A program made the position numbers and the translations under genes. From Methylococcaceae bacterium (lineage in GTDB: Bacteria > Pseudomonadota > Gammaproteobacteria > Methylococcales > Methylomonadaceae), in assembly GCA_030618325.1 (NCBI GenBank), contig JAUXDP010000025.1:1-17501 (forward strand): a stretch of DNA of 17,501 nt, given 5' to 3'. The notes under the pieces were generated by a model. That model searched no databases and was not told the DNA's origin. It saw only the letters and a program-made list of their open reading frames with translations. Positions 7,214 to 13,439 of the stretch are shown here, piece by piece; the first letter of the stretch is position 1; each line of letters begins with the position of its first letter.

Positions 7214-7964
7214 CCATTTGACGATTAAGGGTGTCGCGATTTGTTGTTCTGAGAATGACAAACTAAAAGATTTTGGACTAAATGGTATTGAGGTTGACAA
7301 GCAACTGATGCCTGCGAATTTGCGCCGAAGAGCTAGTTTAACCACAAAAATGGCGATTACGGTAGCTACTGAAGCGTGTAAGCAAGCCAACGTCAATCCA
7401 GCTGATTTACCATCGGTATTCGCTTCTGTGGGTGGTGAAATCCAGGTGACGGATGCTTTGTGCCTGGCTCTTTCTGAACATCAGGCTGCAATATCGCCAA
7501 CACAATTTCATAATTCCGTACATAACACGACTGCCGGATATTGGGGGATTTTGCATCAATGCTATCAACCTACGACTGCAATTGCTGCGGTGGATGATAC
7601 CTTTGCGATGGGGTTGTTGGAAGCTTGGATGCTGTTGCAGCAACAGCCAGGAGATGTCTTGCTGGTTTGTTATGATGAACTTTGGCCAGATTATTTGGCA
7701 CCGCCGATGGGGAGTTATGCTTTAGCTGCAGCGCTGGTGTTAAGTAACACGGCCACAAAAAATGATTTATTTACCGTGACACGACCTACCCTTTCGAAAA
7801 GTTCATTATCAATATCACCTGCCCTGATTGATTTTACTCAGCGTTCACCAGCGGCAAGCGTCATTCCATTACTTATGGCGATTAATAATTTAAGCGCAGA
7901 TACAGTTATACCACTGAATGTGAATCAGCCGCAGTGGTCAACTCAATTTGGAAATACAGATTGA
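7206..7964 (+). CDS. Ketosynthase-like chain-length factor (coronafacic acid synthase-like, ApeC type)
   Basis: A 252-residue protein resembling only the N-terminal half of a ketosynthase, the size of the Ketoacyl-synt_2 family found in aryl polyene clusters. Recognisable pieces are SPTQFHNSVHNTTAGYWGI (residues ~97-115) and AVDDTFAMGLLEAW (~128-141), where genuine ketosynthases have their active-site Cys; no Cys is present there (residues 124-129 read TAIAAV). The His residues of the catalytic triad are also missing because the C-terminal half is absent. It is therefore probably a non-catalytic partner of the preceding ketosynthase, shaping the pocket and fixing chain length. The eight-base overlap with that gene supports a 1:1 complex. 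Its stop codon overlaps the ATG of the next flavoprotein (TGATG at 7962-7966). Confidence 0.83.
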   Translation: MNNHLTIKGVAICCSENDKLKDFGLNGIEVDKQLMPANLRRRASLTTKMAITVATEACKQANVNPADLPSVFASVGGEIQVTDALCLALSEHQAAISPTQFHNSVHNTTAGYWGILHQCYQPTTAIAAVDDTFAMGLLEAWMLLQQQPGDVLLVCYDELWPDYLAPPMGSYALAAALVLSNTATKNDLFTVTRPTLSKSSLSISPALIDFTQRSPAASVIPLLMAINNLSADTVIPLNVNQPQWSTQFGNTD

Positions 7965-9163
7965 TGCAAGAATATGATGTCATTATAGCCGGAGGCGGTC
8001 CTGCCGGAAGTACGGCTGCCACGCTACTATGTCAATATGGCTATAAGGTACTGATGCTTGAGCGGGGGCAACATCCACGCTTTCATATTGGCGAATCAAT
8101 GATGCCTCATATCGAACCTATCATGAATAGGCTAGGAATAGATTGGGGCCGGGGAAATCTTAGAAAATCGGGTGCAGATTTTATACATGAGAAAACGGGG
8201 AGAAGTCTGTATTTTCCATTACTGGGGCAATATCAAACTTTTCAAATAGAGCGTTCAGTGTTTGACCATAAGTTGTTCAAGCATGCCCTTGCTCAGGGTG
8301 TGGAGGGTCATCAAAATGAGAAGGTAACTGCTGTAGCTTTTGCTGAGGAAGCCGTTCATGTAACCAGTAATGCTAGCAGCTACAAAGGCCGCTATTTTAT
8401 TGATGCAACGGGGCGTAGTGTTTTGATGGGTCGAAAATTTTCGGGTGTAAAAAGAATTAAAAACCTGGGGCAATTTGCTTTGTATCAACATTATCAGTTG
8501 GAAGATAGTGCTGATGTTGATGAGTTATATGCGATGGGTAATGTTAAGATTCTATTGGTTGATATTGGCTGGTTATGGATAATACCTTTAACGGGTAAGC
8601 GATTGAGTGTTGGCTTAGTTGTGCAAAATCCAGCCAAAACTGAAATAACCAGCGATGAGCTTTTCGAACTTTATGTAAATAGTTCGCCTTTACTCACTCA
8701 ATTTTTAAAAGAGTCCACGGTGTTAAGTCCAATCCAGGCAGAAGCTGATTTTAGTTACATCAACAATCGACGTTATGGTGAGCGATACGCTTGCTGTGGT
8801 GATGCTGCCGGGTTTCTCGACCCGATTTTTTCTTCTGGTTTTTTCTTTGCCTTAAAGACAGCTGAGATGATTGCTGATCGATTGCACCAGGGCTTTGTTA
8901 ATGGTCAGGAAGCTGACCCAGAATTACATTCGGTTGATGATTCAATTTATAAAACAGGATTTAATACCATGCATTTATTGATTGATCGGTTTTACCGGTC
9001 AAATCTGGTTGAAAACTTGATTTATGAATTTGAACGGCACGACAGGATCAAGAAGGAACTGACCGCGTTACTCGCTGGCGATTTATGGAGCGAAGGTAAT
9101 TTATTTCAGCAAGGTTTGCTTAAAGGTAGACGTAGCGCCATCTTTTTAGATGAGAAAAGGTAG
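7964..9163 (+). CDS. FAD-dependent halogenase-like oxidoreductase, first copy
   Basis: A 399-residue flavoprotein of the tryptophan halogenase/geranylgeranyl reductase superfamily. The N-terminal FAD fold has GGGPAGS (residues 10-16), then LERGQHPRFHIGESMMP, typical of phenolic and carrier-bound halogenases. Lys68 in NLRKSGADF lies where the catalytic Lys is expected. The halogenase motif WxWxIP is complete (WLWIIP, residues 203-208), as are GDAAGF (279-284) and the F-x-x-P-x-x-S-x-G pattern (FLDPIFSSG, 284-292). FADH2-dependent halogenases chlorinate or brominate aromatic rings, but relatives with these motifs include hydroxylases and reductases. The ATG at 7964 is preferred because it overlaps the previous stop and begins just before the FAD fold; a GTG ten codons upstream would add an unlikely extension. 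The stop overlaps the GTG of the lipoprotein gene. Substrate inferred: an aromatic or polyene group on the ACP. Confidence 0.8.
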   Translation: MQEYDVIIAGGGPAGSTAATLLCQYGYKVLMLERGQHPRFHIGESMMPHIEPIMNRLGIDWGRGNLRKSGADFIHEKTGRSLYFPLLGQYQTFQIERSVFDHKLFKHALAQGVEGHQNEKVTAVAFAEEAVHVTSNASSYKGRYFIDATGRSVLMGRKFSGVKRIKNLGQFALYQHYQLEDSADVDELYAMGNVKILLVDIGWLWIIPLTGKRLSVGLVVQNPAKTEITSDELFELYVNSSPLLTQFLKESTVLSPIQAEADFSYINNRRYGERYACCGDAAGFLDPIFSSGFFFALKTAEMIADRLHQGFVNGQEADPELHSVDDSIYKTGFNTMHLLIDRFYRSNLVENLIYEFERHDRIKKELTALLAGDLWSEGNLFQQGLLKGRRSAIFLDEKR

Positions 9164-9699
9164 TGCATAAAAAATACTTTTTTGTTCTGTTGCTTATTAT
9201 AGGATTAACTGCATGTGTATCCACAAAGCAACCCAAGCGAGTCGAAAAAACCGGCACAGGAATATTAGTGATTGATAAAATTGATTTTGCTAAAGATATT
9301 GTCGCCCTCAAAAGAGTGGTTCGAGATGAATGTCGTTTGCCTGAAAAACTAACGAAGTATATCGATAAATATGCGGGCAAACACTATACACAGGTATTGG
9401 CGAATATCGACCTTGCGACTGTTCCAGCAGATACAGAAGTCCTTAGGGTTGAAATTGTTGAAGTCATTGGTGACTCCGAAGATGCCTGGTCTGGCAGGGG
9501 ATTTGTTGCGATAACTGGAGCTTTGCAGAAAAATGGCAAGATTTTTGGTGATTTTAAAGCTAAACGTATATATGAAGCTGGCATCTTCGGTTATAAAGGG
9601 ATCTGTTCAATTATGGGACGATGTGTAAAAACATTGGGGAAGGATGTGGGTGAGTGGTTAAAGGATCCAGCCAAAAATGATGTGTTAGGTGATTGTTAG
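9163..9699 (+). CDS. Putative outer-membrane lipoprotein of unknown family
   Basis: A 178-residue protein with a short lipoprotein signal: basic HKK, hydrophobic YFFVLLLIIG and lipobox LTAC with the modified Cys18. The residue after Cys is Val, not Asp, so Lol sorting to the outer membrane is expected. The mature part (residues 19-178) has alternating strands such as TEVLRVEIVEVIG and SGRGFVAITGALQKNGKIFG, followed by a Gly/Cys-containing C-terminal region (GYKGICSIMGRCVKTLGKDV). I do not recognise a family with confidence; it resembles lipoproteins of the DUF4410/DUF4136 kind in general appearance only. It starts at GTG 9163, overlapping the preceding TAG by one base, and lies between the two halogenase-like genes. 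Aryl polyene clusters also contain a lipoprotein (ApeN), so a role in anchoring or receiving the product at the outer membrane is possible but unproven. Confidence 0.65.
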   Translation: MHKKYFFVLLLIIGLTACVSTKQPKRVEKTGTGILVIDKIDFAKDIVALKRVVRDECRLPEKLTKYIDKYAGKHYTQVLANIDLATVPADTEVLRVEIVEVIGDSEDAWSGRGFVAITGALQKNGKIFGDFKAKRIYEAGIFGYKGICSIMGRCVKTLGKDVGEWLKDPAKNDVLGDC

Positions 9700-9711
9700 T
9701 CATAGGCGCAA

Positions 9712-11049
9712 ATGGTTATATCAACTACAAATAGAGTCCCTGAAAAATGTACTGTATTGATTGTTGGTGGTGGACCAGCAGGTAGTAGCGCAGCAACAGA
9801 TTTGGCCAAGAGTGGTATTGATGTTGTCGTGCTGGAACGAGCTGTATTCCCAAGAAACCAGGTGGGTGAAAGCCTGATACCTCACTTTTGGAAATTTACC
9901 GATGCACTAGGTGTCTCAGACAAAATTCAACAGCAGGGTTTCATTGAAAAGGCTGGGGGGATAACGGTCTGGAACAATAAGGTTAGGCAAATCCTTTTTT
10001 CTGAATATGGTTATCAACGTCCCGGGTTACATGTTGAGCGGGATATTTTTGATGATCTTTTATTAAGTCATTCCCAGAATGTTGGAGCTCAGGTTTTTCA
10101 GCAAATAGTGGTTAAAAGGATTGATTTTAGTAATGAGGATCAACCTGTTGTTTATTATTTTAATAAAGGTAACGGAGAAAGTAAGGAAGCTTCGATTCGA
10201 TGTCAATATGTAGTAGATGCTAGTGGCCATGGTACTTTTTTAGCTAACCATTTTGGAGCGCGGAAAAACATCAGTCCGGATATGAATTTTTTATCACTCT
10301 GGGGTTATTATAGGCATTCTCGCTATCTTGGTGTTGATCGAAAAAGTCACGCAGTTAATGAGATAGATTCAGTAAAACCGGTGACGTTTGTCACTTCCTA
10401 CAAAGAGGGTTGGTTGTGGCATATTGTGTTACGTCAAACTACCAGTGTAGGTTTGATTATTCCCACCGACCGGTTTAAAGCTGTTGAGCCTAATCAACGG
10501 GAAGCATATTTCAAGCGCGCCTGTCAGGATATTCCACAAATTAAGAAATTGCTTGAAACTGCCGAGTTTATTCAAGGGTCTTTACAGTTTCGGCCTAATT
10601 ATTCTTACTATTGTGAGAAAATATGTGGGGAAAATTATTACTGCATTGGTGATGCCGCCGCTTTTTCTGATCCAATATTTTCTCATGGTGTCCAAAATGC
10701 TTTTTATAATGCGGCTGTTGCCTGCATAGCAATCAAGGCTTCGCTTAAGAATAAAAAAAATCGGTTACGCTATAGTCATCTGTGTGAAAGCAGAATGCAG
10801 CAATTCTACGGTTTTTCCAGGGCTTTGGCTTTAGGTGATTATGGTGTACATGGTGTCAATCGGGATCTTGTTAAAGCCTTAATGAAAACTTTATCAACGC
10901 TTGAATTAGAACTGATTCTTGTTGCTTCGGAAATGACTAATCGTTCCGAAAATTTTCGCCAGCTCGCACATGAAGCAGGTGTGTGGGAAAATATACTTTC
11001 AAGCGAAACAAACCAAAGTTATGATTCAATTGAATCTCTAGCTTTATAA
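9712..11049 (+). CDS. FAD-dependent halogenase-like oxidoreductase, second copy
   Basis: A 445-residue flavoprotein of the same superfamily as the protein at 7964-9163 but clearly diverged. Motifs in order: GGGPAGSS (residues 19-26) for FAD binding, LERAVFPRNQVGESLIPHFW (41-60), Lys80 in GFIEKAGGITVWN at the position of the halogenase catalytic Lys, WLWHIV (233-238) in place of WxWxIP, GDAAAF (312-317) and FSDPIFSHG (317-325), which fits F-x-x-P-x-x-S-x-G. The sequence around GESLIP, GF..K.G....W and the GDAAAF region is close to the phenol/pyrrolyl-carrier halogenase subgroup (PltA/CmlS-like). The change of the motif Pro to Val could mean altered activity, or a hydroxylase/reductase. A ribosome binding site-like TAGGCG lies before the ATG. 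It follows the lipoprotein gene by 12 bases and ends the overlapping part of the cluster. Confidence 0.78.
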   Translation: MVISTTNRVPEKCTVLIVGGGPAGSSAATDLAKSGIDVVVLERAVFPRNQVGESLIPHFWKFTDALGVSDKIQQQGFIEKAGGITVWNNKVRQILFSEYGYQRPGLHVERDIFDDLLLSHSQNVGAQVFQQIVVKRIDFSNEDQPVVYYFNKGNGESKEASIRCQYVVDASGHGTFLANHFGARKNISPDMNFLSLWGYYRHSRYLGVDRKSHAVNEIDSVKPVTFVTSYKEGWLWHIVLRQTTSVGLIIPTDRFKAVEPNQREAYFKRACQDIPQIKKLLETAEFIQGSLQFRPNYSYYCEKICGENYYCIGDAAAFSDPIFSHGVQNAFYNAAVACIAIKASLKNKKNRLRYSHLCESRMQQFYGFSRALALGDYGVHGVNRDLVKALMKTLSTLELELILVASEMTNRSENFRQLAHEAGVWENILSSETNQSYDSIESLAL

Positions 11050-11118
11050 CAGAGTATGATTTTGCAGGATAATTACATGCTCAGCTAATTTTTTAAGATT
11101 AATTTAGAGGAAAATAAG

Positions 11119-11850
11119 ATGTCTTTTTTTGATTCGTTAACCGGTGGATCCAAGTTAACAGCTGCTATCAAGCAAGCTGCCAAGGCGCGTACTAAAAAGG
11201 GTGCGCAAGCTGATTTTTTATTTAAAGAGGCTTATTCGGGTTTTGGAGCTTTGTTAAGAAAGCAATCAGGAGCAGCCGATATTCTCTATCACTGGGGTTT
11301 TGCTCTTTTGCATGAGGCGCAAATCAATAATAATGACCGAGCGATTAAACTGTTAGATGAGGCATCTGAAAAATTTTCTTTTTGCTTAACCATTAACCCC
11401 GACTTTCTGGGTGCAGCTATTGATGGTGGAGTATGTTATATGAGGCTTGCAGAAGCCATGAAGGCAGAGCCAGATGATGATTTTTTCGACTCAGCAGAAT
11501 CAATGTTTTTGAATGCCGAACGCATTCAGAAAGGTAGTGCATCCTATAACTTGGCATGTATATATGGTCTGAGAGGGGATGATGTAGCTTGCCAGGAATC
11601 ACTAACAAAATCTCGCGATCATGGGTCATTGCCTGAAATAGAGAGTATATTGAAAGATTCGGATCTTAAAAAAGTTAAGGAAAAAGCCTGGTTTAAAAAG
11701 TTTATCAAATCGTTGCAGATACTTGAGAAGCAAGCAGAGGCAGAAGCCGAAGCAAATAAATTAGCTAGATCAGCAAAAAAGCAGGAGCAAGATTCCAAAA
11801 AAGTAGAAAAAACACAAGTAAAAAGTAATAAGGACAAGGGAGCAAAATAA
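11119..11850 (+). CDS. TPR-repeat protein with charged coiled-coil tail
   Basis: A 243-residue soluble protein. Residues ~30-160 are helical with tetratricopeptide-type spacing, for example ADILYHWGFALLHEAQ, DEASEKFSFCLTINPDFLGA and SASYNLACIYGLRGDDVACQ. The segment PEIESILKDSDLKKVKEKAW (~171-190) is the usual closing helix pair of such TPR proteins. Residues ~200-243 are a Lys/Glu/Ala-rich coiled coil ending in a basic tail. No signal peptide is present, so it is cytoplasmic. TPR domains bind other proteins; nothing shows the partner. It lies 69 bases after the second flavoprotein and has its own good ribosome binding site (AGAGG at 11106-11110), so it may or may not share the cluster transcript. 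It does not match a known component of aryl polyene clusters. Confidence 0.7.
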   Translation: MSFFDSLTGGSKLTAAIKQAAKARTKKGAQADFLFKEAYSGFGALLRKQSGAADILYHWGFALLHEAQINNNDRAIKLLDEASEKFSFCLTINPDFLGAAIDGGVCYMRLAEAMKAEPDDDFFDSAESMFLNAERIQKGSASYNLACIYGLRGDDVACQESLTKSRDHGSLPEIESILKDSDLKKVKEKAWFKKFIKSLQILEKQAEAEAEANKLARSAKKQEQDSKKVEKTQVKSNKDKGAK

Positions 11851-12073
11851 TATTCTGGGCTTGTGCTCAGAAACAATCAGTCGCTCACTGATTCTTGTGC
11901 AAGCGATTGATTCTGCTTATGAGGGTCATGTTATAAGCCAGTCCAGGAAAAGAGCAGTTTTATCTTAATAATGGTTTTCATAAAATGAAAACGGCAATGA
12001 TGACATCAAGGCTATTGCCTATGGAGCAAGGAATAGAGATTGGTTTTATTGGGTGAGTTACACATATTAATGT

Positions 12074-12137
12074 GCTTCAGTGGGTGAAAAAGTTGTGGTG
12101 CTGAACATTGCGTTCAGCTGGCTTTTTCAGTTGAAGC
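12074..12137. repeat. Long nested imperfect hairpin
   Basis: Three stems nest in one 64-base inverted repeat. The outer stem is GCTTCA (12074-12079) with TGAAGC (12132-12137), the middle TGAAAAAG (12085-12092) with CTTTTTCA (12122-12129), and the inner GCTGAAC (12100-12106) with GTTCAGC (12112-12118) around loop ATTGC. Small internal loops separate them. On the plus strand the inner stem followed by T5 (12123-12127) could act as a terminator for the upstream cluster. The full fold also resembles a palindromic repeat unit or the core of a structured RNA. All pairings are exact; the function is unknown. Confidence 0.5.
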
Positions 12138-12217
12138 AAATTAAATCTTTTGCTAGTTGTCGAAATAATTTTTTGAGGGGGCTTGAATTAGTACTTTTGT
12201 ACAATTTTAATGTTTTT

Positions 12218-12311
12218 GGATAAAGGTAGAATAGATTTCGATGTATAGAAGTTGTGCTTTATACGTTGTTTCCTCTTGTATTCATAGGCTCCTTTAAGGG
12301 GCCTTTTTTTT
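12218..12311 (+). ncRNA. Candidate small RNA ending at an intrinsic terminator
   Basis: A promoter-like pair TTGAAT (12183-12188) and TTTAAT (12206-12211) with exactly 17 bases between them would start transcription near 12218. About 94 bases later is a strong intrinsic terminator (12286-12311). No ORF of note lies between. This spacing is what a free-standing small RNA gene looks like. The alternative is that the terminator simply ends the upstream operon and the promoter match is chance, since the hexamers are imperfect. No known RNA family is recognised. Confidence 0.25.
12286..12311 (+). terminator. Intrinsic terminator upstream of rpsB
   Basis: A 7-bp stem AGGCTCC (12286-12292) and GGGGCCT (12298-12304), with one G-U pair and loop TTTAA, is followed by an unbroken T run to 12311. 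It would isolate rpsB from the upstream cluster or end a small RNA. Confidence 0.85.
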
Positions 12312-12371
12312 GTCTTACTTAAATTTGATGTGAGGAAAGTATACTTCGATCTAAAATCATAGCTGAGTATT

Positions 12372-12400
12372 TTGTTAATACATATAAAATATGGTATAAA
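12372..12400 (+). promoter_or_regulatory. rpsB-tsf promoter
   Basis: TTGTTA (-35) and TATAAA (-10) are 17 bases apart, and the -10 carries an extended TGG just before it. Transcription should begin near 12407, giving a leader of about 158 bases before rpsB. It lies directly after the intrinsic terminator, as expected for a housekeeping promoter. Confidence 0.65.
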
Positions 12401-12406
12401 GGCTAG

Positions 12407-12564
12407 TTCATTTTAGTATTAATTCTCACACTTGTCGTCACGTTTGGTAGGGTGCTAACTATAAGTATTTAAAGTTAGTTGTCAAATGGGGTGGGTGGAG
12501 GCGTAACCCAAAGCGAAGCAGTCAATCACATTGTCGTTTCGTAAATTTTTAGGAGAAAAACAAC
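12407..12564 (+). promoter_or_regulatory. rpsB mRNA leader, likely site of S2 autoregulation
   Basis: This roughly 158-base untranslated leader contains a stem CTAACT (12455-12460) with AGTTAG (12473-12478), a second stem TGGGT (12492-12496) with ACCCA (12506-12510), and a Shine-Dalgarno sequence AGGAG just before the ATG. In gammaproteobacteria S2 is known to repress its own mRNA through a structured rpsB leader of about this size. The position and stems fit, but I cannot confirm the full consensus by eye. Confidence 0.5.
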
Positions 12565-13350
12565 ATGGCAGCAGTATCAATGCGGCAAATGCTTGAGGCA
12601 GGCGTTCATTTCGGACATCAAACTCGGTATTGGAATCCAAAAATGGCATCTTATATCTACGGTGCTCGTAATAAAATCTATATCATAAACCTGGAAAAAA
12701 CATTGCCACTATTCAATGATGCAATGAACTATCTGGGGCAAATGTCCTTAAACAAAGGCAATATTCTTTTTGTTGGCACCAAAAAAGCAGCACAGAAAAC
12801 CGTGGTTGAAGAAGCCAAGCGTTGCGGTATGCCCTATGTCAATCATCGTTGGTTGGGTGGCATGTTAACGAATTTTAAAACCATCAAAAAATCTATTAAC
12901 CGGTTGAAAGAGCTGGAAGCAATGAAGGCTGATGGCAGTATGAACCAGCGGTTCAGTAAAAAAGAAGCTTTGGGAATGGAAAGAGAGCTTGAAAAGCTGG
13001 ATCGAAGTTTAGGTGGTATTAAGGACATGAAAGGGCCTCCTGATGTGCTTTTCGTTTTAGATGTTGGTTATGAGAAAATTGCTGTTAAAGAGGCAAAAAA
13101 ACTTGGTATTCCGGTTGTTGGTATTGTTGATACCAATAATTCACCAACAGATGTAGATTACATTATTCCTGGGAATGATGATTCTATCCGGGCCGTAAAA
13201 CTTTACTGCCAGAGTGTGTCAGCAGCAGTTCTTGAAGCCAAAACAGCTGGTCTTGATATTGCAGCAAGCAAAGACGAATTTGTAGAAGAGGGTGAGCCAG
13301 AAGAGGCAGCGGCTCCCGAAGTATCTGCTACTGATGAATCAGCAGATTAA
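12565..13350 (+). CDS. rpsB: 30S ribosomal protein S2
   Basis: A 261-residue S2 protein, slightly longer than the ~241 residues of E. coli because of an acidic Ala/Glu-rich C-terminal tail (EEGEPEEAAAPEVSATDE). Family landmarks are present from the start: MRQMLEAGVHFGHQTRYWNP, KMASYIYGARNKIYIINLEK, VGTKKAAQ, HRWLGGMLTNFKTIKKSI and GIPVVGIVDTNNSPTDVDY. S2 binds the head-body junction of the small subunit with S1. The ATG at 12565 follows AGGAG at good spacing. It is the first gene of the translation/lipid block and shares a transcript with tsf through a leaky terminator. The leader upstream probably mediates feedback by S2. Confidence 0.98.
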   Translation: MAAVSMRQMLEAGVHFGHQTRYWNPKMASYIYGARNKIYIINLEKTLPLFNDAMNYLGQMSLNKGNILFVGTKKAAQKTVVEEAKRCGMPYVNHRWLGGMLTNFKTIKKSINRLKELEAMKADGSMNQRFSKKEALGMERELEKLDRSLGGIKDMKGPPDVLFVLDVGYEKIAVKEAKKLGIPVVGIVDTNNSPTDVDYIIPGNDDSIRAVKLYCQSVSAAVLEAKTAGLDIAASKDEFVEEGEPEEAAAPEVSATDESAD

Positions 13351-13380
13351 AGCTTCATATTTGAAGAATAAACTAACTCT

Positions 13381-13407
13381 AAACGCCTCCAAATAGGGGG
13401 CGTTTTT
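13381..13407 (+). terminator. Attenuator-type terminator between rpsB and tsf
   Basis: AAACGCCTCC (13381-13390) pairs with GGGGGCGTTT (13396-13405) with one G-U pair and loop AAATA, followed by T's to 13407. E. coli has a partial terminator in the same place that lowers tsf expression relative to rpsB. Since no promoter is obvious between it and tsf, read-through is expected. Confidence 0.8.
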
Positions 13408-13439
13408 ACAGATTACAGATAATTTTAAGGTATAAGCTA

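Larger units (their letters stand above)
11851..12311. other. Non-coding stretch rich in inverted repeats
   Basis: No protein gene is evident between the TPR gene and the terminator at 12286. The stretch holds several hairpins: AATCAGT/ACTGATT (11875-11893), which competes with a longer stem pairing 11875-11885 with 11902-11912; an 8-bp stem GTTTTCAT/ATGAAAAC with a 3-base loop (11974-11992); GGCAAT/ATTGCC (11993-12019); CACAT/ATGTG (12061-12074); and the nested stem at 12074-12137 listed separately. It may include the 3' end of the upstream transcript, a small RNA gene or remains of a repeat element. Confidence 0.55.

Noticed and set aside
7934..7963. GTG at 7934 as the start of the first halogenase-like protein
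   Set aside because: It would add ten residues before the FAD fold and overlap the previous gene by 31 bases, whereas ATG 7964 overlaps the stop by one base and fits the family N-terminus.
11851..12564. CRISPR array or tRNA gene in the long non-coding gap
   Set aside because: There are no direct repeats with regular spacing and no cloverleaf with a T-loop and acceptor stem; the hairpins are all different.
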